Source: Thermoflexales bacterium (GTDB taxonomy: Bacteria > Chloroflexota > Anaerolineae > J036 > Brachytrichaceae). Taken from it: a stretch of 13,361 nucleotides of DNA. The DNA lies in contig JAGOCU010000010.1 in the NCBI GenBank assembly GCA_017998555.1, forward strand, positions 5,346 to 18,706, written 5' to 3'. Shown here one piece after another: positions 6,702 through 12,115 of this stretch. Position numbers and translations under genes: made by a program. The first letter of the stretch is position 1. Each line of letters starts with the position of its first letter. The notes below the pieces were generated by a model that ran no database searches, was not told the origin of the DNA, and was given only the letters and a program-made list of their open reading frames with translations.

Positions 6702-6714
6702 TTCAACACAGTTG

Positions 6715-6773
6715 CTCGCGGGTAGGCGCCACTGAGCCGAGGCATGATCGAGCCGACGGCGCCTTCCCGCGAG
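6715..6773. repeat. 16-bp inverted repeat touching the IS110 right end
   Basis: CTCGCGGGTAGGCGCC (6715-6730) and GGCGCCTTCCCGCGAG (6758-6773) pair at 15 of 16 positions around a 27-nt loop. The first two bases are the CT core predicted for the element. Either the element inserted at the foot of this palindrome, or the repeat belongs to the flank of Rhs tip A. Confidence 0.6.
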
Positions 6774-6850
6774 GTTTCATCACCAAGCCTGGCAAGCAGG
6801 CCACGACGACAATCAGTTACGATACGGACGGCGTGAGAGTGAACAAGGTG

Positions 6851-6874
6851 TTACCCGGAGCTTGTCGAGTAGCG
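6851..6874 (+). repeat. 24-bp in-frame insertion 1 (LPGACRVA)
   Basis: Tip C reads GVRVRKS-DPSGT and tip A reads GVRVNKV, eight extra residues, then DPSGT. The length difference is exactly 24 nt. The inserted DNA carries CCCGGAGCTTGTCGAGTAG, a diverged reverse-strand copy of the CCCTTCGACnnGCTCAGGGC motif. Confidence 0.7.
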
Positions 6875-6898
6875 GATCCGTCCGGGACGACCTACTAC

Positions 6899-6922
6899 CC
6901 TTCGGCAGGCTCATGGCGGGTC
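6899..6922 (+). repeat. 24-bp in-frame insertion 2 (PSAGSWRV)
   Basis: CCCTTCGGCAGGCTCATGGC starts at 6898 and matches the CCCTTCGACnnGCTCAGGGC motif closely. It sits between TTYY and LGAVEAL. No paralogue in the window is collinear here, so its 24-nt length is inferred from the other copies. Confidence 0.55.
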
Positions 6923-6955
6923 CTGGGCGCGGTTGAAGCGCTGATCACGGGCACG

Positions 6956-6979
6956 CCCCCGGCTTTCACCGGGGCAGGC
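6956..6979 (+). repeat. 24-bp in-frame insertion 3 (PPAFTGAG)
   Basis: CCCCGGCTTTCACCGGGGCA followed by GGCTC. This variant has a strong CCCCGG...CCGGGG palindrome and is very like the copy in tip C (TPAFAGAG, 12857-12880). Boundaries are approximate. Confidence 0.55.
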
Positions 6980-7072
6980 TCCGGGACCACCAGCTTCTAC
7001 GCCTTTGGCGGGACAATGGTAGCGATGCGGACCGCCGCAACGGCCACACTGACCTACCTGCGTGGCGGCCAC

Positions 7073-7096
7073 CCTTCGACTTTGCTCAGGGCAGGC
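7073..7096 (+). repeat. 24-bp in-frame insertion 4 (PSTLLRAG)
   Basis: Tip B reads YLHGDH-L-GSTSL and tip A reads YLRGGH, PSTLLRAG, L-GSTSL. The nucleotide alignment gives an exact 24-nt insertion, CCTTCGACTTTGCTCAGGGC plus AGGC. This is the cleanest copy. Confidence 0.8.
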
Positions 7097-7162
7097 CTGG
7101 GGAGCACCTCGCTGACCGCCAACGCGAGCGGGCAGAAGGTGAGCGAGCAACGCTACAAGCCG

Positions 7163-7186
7163 GGAGCCTGCCCCGAGCGCCAGTGA
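7163..7186 (+). repeat. 24-bp insertion 5, carries a stop codon
   Basis: Tip B reads QRYKP-Y-GEVRWSS. Tip A reads QRYKP, then GACPERQ and TGA, then EGEVRWSS. The difference is again exactly 24 nt. On the reverse strand the insertion contains GCTCGGGGCAGGCTCC, related to the other copies. It ends the reading frame but keeps it in phase. Confidence 0.75.
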
Positions 7187-7257
7187 GAGGGCGAAGTGCG
7201 CTGGAGTAGCGTGGGACAGGGGGCGCTGGAGTCCCGAAGAAAAGTGATTTTGCGGCT

Positions 7258-7821
7258 ATGAAACCTTCGTTCAAATACTTCCCGGACTTCACCACTTGGG
7301 CGCGAACGAGTAATGAACCGTGCGAGTGCGTTGACGACAGCATGTGTCTGGATCCACTTCCCTTTGGACATCCCGAACTAGATCGTCCGATATGTGTCGA
7401 CGATCTGGTGAGGGGTGTTGTCAGGGTTGATGTGCCTGAGTACCTTCGCAAGAGGCTTCGAGCATCAATAGCGGCAGAACAACCTGCGTGGGGCACAACT
7501 CAAGTTGATGATGATGCGGCGCTTAAGATAGATCAACTTGAGAGAACTCCGCCCGTGCCGTGGATTCAATCAAATAGGTGGCCCATTTGCCATGCCGACT
7601 TCTGCGTATATCTTGGCGAATGCAGTTGCGCAAGGCTTGACGGATTGGCAACTGATGGCAATGGACTCAGGTATCTTAGCGACATACTTGAAAACCAGCG
7701 ACCAGTTGATGAGTATTCCATGCGACGACTATGGAACCAGATCGATAGAGGCTGGACGATCATCTTCCTTTTCCAGTGCACACGCTGCTCAAGACAAATC
7801 GCAATTCATCAATCGTTTTGA
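7258..7821 (+). CDS. CbrC/UPF0167-like protein, candidate orphan immunity
   Basis: A 187-residue cytosolic protein. It starts MKPSFKYFPDF, like the FKYHPDP start of the CbrC (UPF0167) family. It has cysteine clusters C22/C24 and C46, then LERTPPVPWIQSNRWPICHA (95-114) followed by DFCVYLGE. This parallels the family's RTP-x-W-Q-x-W-x-C-x-D-x-C-x-(F/Y)-x-G segment. A final FQCTRC (172-177) is a CxxC pair, so zinc binding is likely. The middle CPWCIADG segment is diverged (RPICVDD). E. coli CbrC is linked to colicin tolerance, and from memory relatives occur beside polymorphic toxins. Here the gene follows a truncated Rhs tip with no toxin left, so I infer an orphan immunity gene. It is AT-richer than the Rhs cores. 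No clear Shine-Dalgarno is visible. Family assignment is by eye. Confidence 0.62.
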   Translation: MKPSFKYFPDFTTWARTSNEPCECVDDSMCLDPLPFGHPELDRPICVDDLVRGVVRVDVPEYLRKRLRASIAAEQPAWGTTQVDDDAALKIDQLERTPPVPWIQSNRWPICHADFCVYLGECSCARLDGLATDGNGLRYLSDILENQRPVDEYSMRRLWNQIDRGWTIIFLFQCTRCSRQIAIHQSF

Positions 7822-8042
7822 TTCTCGTAGTTTGGTCATTCGAGTTCGCAACGTCCAAATGAAAGAGACGAAACGTGGTCTTCGTTCTCACCCCGACCTT
7901 CAGTCAGACGGCACACGCATGTCGTTGCCGATAGACTGTCGGCTTCCCCCGATAGAGTGGAGACATAGACAAGACCGGGGAAAAAATGTCAACACGAAAA
8001 CGCGGCGCCAAAGAGCTCAAGAGCGGGGCGGGGCGGCGGGGG
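7822..8042 (+). other. Non-coding stretch with a possible IS3-type 5' end remnant
   Basis: No complete gene is seen. GACTGTCGGCTTCCCCCGAT (7933-7952) followed by ATGTCAACACGAAAACGCGG (7986-8005) could be the terminal repeat and first codons (MSTRKRGAKELKSG) of an IS3-type orfA, broken near 8042 where GC-rich coding-like sequence begins. This rests on resemblance only. Confidence 0.25.
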
Positions 8043-8235
8043 TGAGCGAGAACGGGACCTGCCTGACGAGCGGCAACCCGCCCACGCCGCACATGACGCG
8101 GACGGCCTTCCTGCAAACGGGCGGGCGGATGGCGATCACGGTGACGGGCTTGACGGTGAGCGAGACCTACCGGATCGGGTTTGTGATGGCGCGGCGGGGG
8201 AACTACAACGCCCACCTGGCCCGGACGTTCACGGT
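8043..8235 (+). pseudogene. Coding-like fragment upstream of the IS21 insertion
   Basis: In the frame starting GTG 8043 (VSENGTCLTSGNPPTPHM..., MAITVTGLTVSETYRIGF, NYNAHLARTFTV) nearly every third codon position is G or C, as in true genes of this genome. It runs straight into the left end of the IS21 element. Removing the element with one copy of the short flanking repeat joins it in frame to Rhs tip B (...RTFT-ATLTYLHGDHLG). Yet it does not resemble the segment before ATLTYL in tip A (YAFGGTMVAMR). It is either a diverged Rhs segment or foreign sequence. No family is recognised. Confidence 0.4.
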
Positions 8236-8294
8236 TGTCAAGGCCGGAACCAAATGTCCGAAAAACGCCGGAATGAAATGTCCGCTTTTCGCCG
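8236..8294. repeat. IS21 left terminal inverted repeat
   Basis: Starts TGTCAAGGCCGG and contains AATGTCC (8253-8259), GAAATGTCCG (8275-8284) and TTTTCGCCG. It mirrors 10425-10483 with identical offsets. Confidence 0.85.
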
Positions 8295-8421
8295 GTCGAA
8301 AAGTCCGGTTCACCGATTAGCGTTCGATCATCTTCCTCCTTTTTTGTTCGGAAACCTGCCGCCCGTCAGGGCCCCAAGGTGAGCGCACCGCTGACGTCCT
8401 CGGCAGCCCGCCGGCGCGTGG

Positions 8422-9192
8422 TCATTCGCTGGCCTCCGGCGCGGCGGGCGCCCGGCCCAGTAGGCCCGCCCTGCGCTTCTCCTTCAGCCGGAAGCTGTCG
8501 CCCTTGATGTTGATCGTCGCCGACTGGTGCAGCAGGCGATCCAGAATGGCGGTCGCCAGGACTGGATCCCCGAACACCTCACCCCAATCCACGAAACCCT
8601 TGTTGCTGGTCACGATCAGGCTGGCTCGTTCGTAACGCCGGGACAGCAACCGGAAGAACAGACTCGCGTCATCGCGGCTGAGCGGCAGGTAGCCAATCTC
8701 GTCCAGGATGAGGAGCTTCGGATACGCCAACTGCTGGAGCGTCCGGTCAAGTCGGTTCTCGTGCCGGGCCCGGACCAGCCGGGTCATCAGCGTTTCCAGG
8801 GTGAGAAAGAGGACCGTGTAGCCCGCTTCGACCGCCTTCACCCCGAGCGCGACCGCCAGATGGGTCTTTCCCACGCCTGGCGGGCCGAGCAAGACCACGT
8901 TGTGGGCGCGCTCTACGAAGGCCAGGCCGCTGAGTTCGCGCACCAGCTTGCGATCGACACTGGGTTGGAAGTCGAAGTCGAACTGCTCAAGGGTCTTGAC
9001 CCAAGGAAAGCGGGCCATCTTGAGTCGGGCCTGAATCCCGCGCTGGTGACGCCCACTCCACTCCGTCTCCAGCGCCTCGGCCAGGAACTCCCGGTAGTTC
9101 ATCTCGCGCTGCGTGGCGCTCTCGCAGATGGCGTCCAGGCGCGTCTCGAGGTGCTCGAGCTTCATCCGTTCGAGCAGGACATTCAGCTCCAT
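8422..9192 (-). CDS. istB: IS21 helper ATPase IstB
   Basis: A 256-residue AAA+ ATPase that assembles on target DNA and stimulates the IstA transposase. Walker A is GPPGVGKT (103-110). Walker B is LLILDEIGYLPL (160-171). Sensor I is VTSNKGF (194-200). An N-terminal helical region (MELNVLLERMKLEHLETRLD) and the YREFLAEALETEW segment fit the IstB family, and the length is normal. The frame extends upstream to 9279, but ATG at 9192 has GGAGG about 7 nt before it and matches the family start. This start overlaps the end of istA by 10 nt, the usual coupled arrangement. All nucleotide-binding motifs are intact. Confidence 0.93.
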   Translation of the reverse strand: MELNVLLERMKLEHLETRLDAICESATQREMNYREFLAEALETEWSGRHQRGIQARLKMARFPWVKTLEQFDFDFQPSVDRKLVRELSGLAFVERAHNVVLLGPPGVGKTHLAVALGVKAVEAGYTVLFLTLETLMTRLVRARHENRLDRTLQQLAYPKLLILDEIGYLPLSRDDASLFFRLLSRRYERASLIVTSNKGFVDWGEVFGDPVLATAILDRLLHQSATINIKGDSFRLKEKRRAGLLGRAPAAPEASE

Positions 9193-10397
9193 GACGACAC
9201 CTCCGCCCGGGTCGCGTCCGCATACACCGCCAAGGGGCGCTTCTCCACCACCGCGCGAGGACCGAGCGTCTTCGCCCACAGATCATGGTGATGGGCGGCC
9301 ACCTTCTGCCAGCCCGCGCTGAATGGCCGCAACACATACCGGGCGATGAGGCTGTCGTCGCCATACACCCGCAACTCGCCGTCCAGGCCAATCCGCACCA
9401 CCACCGGCTTGCCCATCCACGCGACCGGCACGCTGTAGCGATTCGCCTGCACATCGATGTAGCCGTCCCACTGCACCTGACGCGTCTCGCGGTAGCTCGT
9501 GTCATACCGCTGCGTGGGCAGCGGCAGAAGCGCCGGGCGCTCACGCTCGAAGCGTTCCGCCACCACCTCATGCACCGTCCCGTGCATGCGCTGATCGGCT
9601 TCTTCGCGCAGCCAAGTCTCGGCCATTTGGTTCAGGTGGTCCCAGCTCTCGAACGACCGGTAACGGACGAAGAAGTTGTGCTTGATGTAGCTCACCATCC
9701 GCTCGTCCTTGCCCTTTGTGCGCGCCCGGTATGGCTTGCAGGCTCTTGGCCGAGTGCCCATGTGCTGGGTGAAGTCCAGAAACCGCTCCTGAAACACCAC
9801 CCCGTCGCGGCCGTGTTCCAGTACCGCTACCTTCTGGTTGTCCAGAAGCAAGTCCTTGGTCACGCCGCCAAAGTAGGCGAAACTGCGCTGGATCGCCTCA
9901 CAGGTGTGCTCGGCATCTTCCGAGTCTGTGCACCAAAAGTGGAACCGCCGCGAGTAACCCAGCGTGTTCGCGCAGAAGTGCGCCTCGGCCACCTGGCCGC
10001 CGATCTCGGTCACAACCTGGCCCCAGTCGGTCTGCGTTTGAACCCCCGGTTCCGTCTCGAATCGAACTGTCGCCCGCCCGGATCGAAGTGCCCGTTTGGG
10101 CTGAACGTATTCCCGCACCAGGGTTCGGCTGCCGGTGTAACCTGCTGACTGAAGCTCGCGCAGGATGACCGCGGCATTCCACACCCCGGCCGCCAGCAGC
10201 CCATCCACCTTGCCCTTGAACGGCTCCAGCTTGCTGACCCGCGGCAACTGCGCTCGTTTGGGCGGTCCGCCCCGCCTCAACGCCCGTCTGACCGTCCGAT
10301 CGCTGACGCCCAGTTCCTGCGCGATGTCCTTCTGAAACACCCCGCGTTCGGCCAATGTCTCGATTTTCACGAATGCCTCCAATCTGATCACGCTCAT
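9183..10397 (-). CDS. istA: IS21 transposase IstA (DDE)
   Basis: A 404-residue DDE transposase if read from ATG 10397. The N-terminal helix-turn-helix is DIAQELGVSDRTVRRALRRG (24-43). The catalytic core has QTDWGQV (D124), LLLDNQKVAV (D186) and KGKDERMVSYIKHNF (E232), so the DDE triad is complete. The C-terminal YIDVQANRYSVP...VVVRI is the small beta-barrel region usual in IstA. An alternative ATG at 10418 adds 7 residues but overlaps the inner terminal repeat and lacks a ribosome site. ATG 10397 has AGGAGG, though only 2 nt away. The stop TGA lies inside the istB start region. Confidence 0.92.
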   Translation of the reverse strand: MSVIRLEAFVKIETLAERGVFQKDIAQELGVSDRTVRRALRRGGPPKRAQLPRVSKLEPFKGKVDGLLAAGVWNAAVILRELQSAGYTGSRTLVREYVQPKRALRSGRATVRFETEPGVQTQTDWGQVVTEIGGQVAEAHFCANTLGYSRRFHFWCTDSEDAEHTCEAIQRSFAYFGGVTKDLLLDNQKVAVLEHGRDGVVFQERFLDFTQHMGTRPRACKPYRARTKGKDERMVSYIKHNFFVRYRSFESWDHLNQMAETWLREEADQRMHGTVHEVVAERFERERPALLPLPTQRYDTSYRETRQVQWDGYIDVQANRYSVPVAWMGKPVVVRIGLDGELRVYGDDSLIARYVLRPFSAGWQKVAAHHHDLWAKTLGPRAVVEKRPLAVYADATRAEVSSWS

Positions 10398-10424
10398 GCC
10401 CTCCTTGGCGGAGGACATTTTGGA

Positions 10425-10483
10425 CGGCGAAAACCGGACATTTCAAAACGGCGATTTCAGGACATTATGACCCGGCCTTGACA
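10425..10483. repeat. IS21 right terminal inverted repeat
   Basis: Ends CCGGCCTTGACA and contains CGGACATTTC (10435-10444) and GGACATT (10460-10466), mirroring the left arm. Its TTGACA places a TGA (10479-10481) in the Rhs frame, cutting tip B off from upstream translation. Confidence 0.85.
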
Positions 10484-10487
10484 CACG

Positions 10488-11561
10488 GCCACGGCGACCC
10501 TGACCTACCTGCACGGCGACCACCTCGGCAGCACCTCGCTGACGACCAACGCAAGTGGCCAGAAGGTGAGCGAGCAACGCTACAAGCCCTACGGAGAAGT
10601 GCGCTGGAGCAGCGGCGCGGGCCTGCCGACCGACTTCACGTTCACATCGCAGCGGGCGGGACCGGCAAATTACGTTGGCTCGCTTACCGACTACGTTGCC
10701 CGGTTTCATTCCCCTGCTTTGGGCAGATTCGTTAGCGCGGACACGATTGTGCCGGGGGCTGGGAATCCGGCTGCGTTCAATAGATACATGTATGTCCGCG
10801 GGAATCCCCTCAAGTTAATTGACCCAACTGGGCATCGACCAGCCGATGACGACTCCGATGACGGTGTCCCGTCTGACGACATGCCTATGAAGAGCGTTTG
10901 CGTACCGGATTACTGCGTACTTGACCCTGCATATGATGCAACAATCAAGAAATACGCTGAAGCATTTGGCATTCCCGAAGCGCTCCTGCGAACTACACAA
11001 CTGGTAGAGGCTCAGGATGACCAGGAGTGGTATTCCGGTTTAGCGAATGGGGTCATCTCCAGGTACAGCGAGTATGCTGATTCTGGCTCAGTGCTACAAC
11101 CTTTAGCCGACCTCAGTCTTGGGCTAATCGAAGGATACTTTCGCGCTCGGCATGCCGATAATGGGATCGGCATGGAGAACGTGCATGTGCAGCCGGCCTC
11201 TGATGCCGAAAAGTACTTTTCAGCGAACTACCCTGGAACTGAGATGGCACGCCTAGTTGCGCCAGGCAAGAATATGGCTCAAATGCTGAAATCGTTTAAA
11301 ACAGTTGAGGGTAACACGATGTACGCAGCTGCGATTCTGCGGGAACTCGCCGATCAGCGCACTGGCAAGTCGGGGTCCCACGTGGATAGCTTGAGTGTTG
11401 TCGACGAGGCCATCATTTATGGCGCTTATCGGAGCGGCATAGGTAGCTATCCGAAGGAGTCCGGTGGTTTCACCGGTGCGTCAGTCCCCGGAGGATTCGG
11501 AAATACCTACCTGCGTTATCGAAACTTGGGGCCAACCAGACCGTCAAACGGTCCAAACTGA
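10488..11561 (+). CDS. Rhs tip B with a putative lysozyme-like C-terminal toxin domain
   Basis: 5'-truncated by the IS21 element; an in-frame TGA lies at 10479, and the first usable start is GTG 10566, giving 331 residues. Residues below count from there. The Rhs core runs to LIDPTGH (84-90), with SEQRYKPYGEVRWSSGAG and ARFHSPALGRFVSADTIVPG before it. The variable domain (91-331) is AT-richer. It includes AEAFGIPEALLRTTQLVEAQ (131-150), DNGIGMENVHV (198-208) and EGNTMYAAAILRELADQRTG (248-267). The pattern helix-GIP-x-LL...(E)...G-(I)-G-x-x-N...AAAxLxxLAD resembles transglycosylase/goose-lysozyme-like folds, with E148 a candidate catalytic acid. That reading is tentative. A lipoprotein gene follows 12 nt later. 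Rhs cores encapsulate such toxin tips. Expression without the N-terminal shell is doubtful. Confidence 0.72.
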   Translation, partial: ATATLTYLHGDHLGSTSLTTNASGQKVSEQRYKPYGEVRWSSGAGLPTDFTFTSQRAGPANYVGSLTDYVARFHSPALGRFVSADTIVPGAGNPAAFNRYMYVRGNPLKLIDPTGHRPADDDSDDGVPSDDMPMKSVCVPDYCVLDPAYDATIKKYAEAFGIPEALLRTTQLVEAQDDQEWYSGLANGVISRYSEYADSGSVLQPLADLSLGLIEGYFRARHADNGIGMENVHVQPASDAEKYFSANYPGTEMARLVAPGKNMAQMLKSFKTVEGNTMYAAAILRELADQRTGKSGSHVDSLSVVDEAIIYGAYRSGIGSYPKESGGFTGASVPGGFGNTYLRYRNLGPTRPSNGPN

Positions 11562-11562
11562 T

Positions 11563-11568
11563 GGAGGT
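11563..11568 (+). promoter_or_regulatory. Ribosome binding site coupling the lipoprotein gene to tip B
   Basis: GGAGGT starts 1 nt after the Rhs TGA (11559-11561) and sits 5 nt before ATG 11574. It is one of the best Shine-Dalgarno sites in the window. Its position suggests translational coupling of the two genes. Confidence 0.75.
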
Positions 11569-11573
11569 CCGGA

Positions 11574-12053
11574 ATGAATACCACTGTAAGAATATGGGTT
11601 GCCTTGACGGTCACACTCATTCTTGTTGGCTGCAGTTTACAAGATCTGAATATTCGACTCATACGCCAGAAGGTAAACACGATTCCTATACCACCTGATT
11701 CGGTATTGCTCGACTCAAGGCAAGGTACGGAGAGTCAACATCCAGATAGTCGATGCTGGGTCAGCTACAACAAGCGAGTATATGCATCAGACGCACTTTC
11801 TTTCGAGGAGGTACTTCGGTGGTACAAAGACAAGATAGACTCCCGCGAGTGGAATGGACCGGTTTGGTACTCAGACCGGCTACTTGCCTTTGGATCAAGT
11901 GAGAAGGTCGAGTTATCGGTATCTGACGAATACAGGTTTGTAGTCTTCCCAAACATTAATACGAGAGTAGAGGAGCTGAGACACAAGACTCTTTTTCTTG
12001 TCGAGTTGTCAAGACGTGCCGACACAGCGATGACCGCTGAGGCATGCACATAG
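11574..12053 (+). CDS. Small lipoprotein, candidate immunity to the tip B toxin
   Basis: A 159-residue protein with a type II signal: VRIWVALTVTLIL followed by the lipobox LVGC (17-20), so C20 should be lipidated and the protein anchored outside the cytoplasmic membrane. The mature part has a lone C61 in DSRCWVSYNKRVYASD and SFEEVLRWYKDKIDSREWNG (76-95). This resembles small lipoproteins with a (F/Y)-EEV-x-x-(F/W)-Y-x-x-(K/L) helix, but I recognise no named family. It follows the Rhs toxin tip by 12 nt with a coupled ribosome site, the usual place of an immunity gene. An extracytoplasmic immunity protein fits a toxin that attacks peptidoglycan. It is AT-richer than the Rhs core, like the toxin domain before it. 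Function is inferred from position. Confidence 0.7.
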   Translation: MNTTVRIWVALTVTLILVGCSLQDLNIRLIRQKVNTIPIPPDSVLLDSRQGTESQHPDSRCWVSYNKRVYASDALSFEEVLRWYKDKIDSREWNGPVWYSDRLLAFGSSEKVELSVSDEYRFVVFPNINTRVEELRHKTLFLVELSRRADTAMTAEACT

Positions 12054-12115
12054 TCAGACAATCCGATTTGGCCTGGTGTCTTTCGGATGGCCTGGTAATG
12101 TTCGTGATGTGGTGA

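Larger units (their letters stand above)
5544..6714 (+). mobile_element. IS110-family element (IS110 group) with CT core
   Basis: About 1.17 kb, with a DEDD transposase preceded by about 196 nt of structured non-coding DNA and only about 15 nt after the stop, as in the IS110 group. The family has no terminal inverted repeats. I place the ends using CT dinucleotides at 5542-5543 and 6715-6716. Joining the ends through one CT would set TTGACT (6696-6701) and TATATT (5546-5551) exactly 17 bp apart, the junction promoter expected of a circular intermediate. The predicted guide RNA matches the DNA on both sides of these boundaries. The rejoined target would read ...CCAATAAC-CT-CGCGGGTAGG... . The boundaries are predictions made by eye. 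Confidence 0.75.
6774..7215 (+). pseudogene. Rhs tip A: truncated Rhs core fragment, toxin end lost
   Basis: The frame from 6774 reads a YD-repeat/Rhs segment: ISYDTDGVRVNKV, DPSGTTYY, FYAFGGTMVAMR, ATLTYL, GSTSLTANASGQKVSEQRYK. It aligns with tips B and C of this window. The N-terminal shell is absent; upstream lie the palindrome and the IS110 element. Several 24-bp insertions interrupt the core. The last contains an in-frame TGA (7184-7186), after which the same frame resumes as EGEVRWSS and then fades. The DPxGH end of the core and the variable toxin domain are missing, and a CbrC-like gene follows at once. It has no recognisable start site and is probably not expressed as a functional protein. 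Confidence 0.75.
8236..10483 (-). mobile_element. IS21-family insertion sequence
   Basis: A 2248-bp element encoding istA and istB on the minus strand. The ends are inverted repeats beginning TGTCAAGGCCGG. 59-bp arms (8236-8294 and 10425-10483) match at about 48 positions, with AATGTCC at offset 17 and GAAATGTCCG at offset 39 in both. Multiple internal copies near each end are typical of IS21. CACGG flanks both sides (8230-8234 and 10484-10488), extendable to CACGGT/CACGGC, and may be the target duplication (the family makes 4-8 bp). It interrupts Rhs tip B. The 127 nt between the left arm and the istB stop hold no gene that I can see. Confidence 0.9.

Noticed and set aside
6911..7150. Minus-strand frame containing CPEQSRRV-type peptide
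   Set aside because: This is the reverse-strand translation of the 24-bp elements and Rhs sequence; useful for recognising the element but not a gene.
7538..8320. 260-residue gene overlapping the CbrC-like gene and running into IS21
   Set aside because: Its first part is out of frame with the CbrC-like gene and its end is IS21 terminal repeat. Only 8043-8235 looks coding.
8236..8320. Extra coding sequence after NYNAHLARTFTV
   Set aside because: The codons after 8235 read through the IS21 terminal repeat, including both AATGTCC boxes.
8527..10148. Plus-strand frames opposite istA and istB
   Set aside because: Antisense to intact IS21 genes with Walker and DDE motifs.
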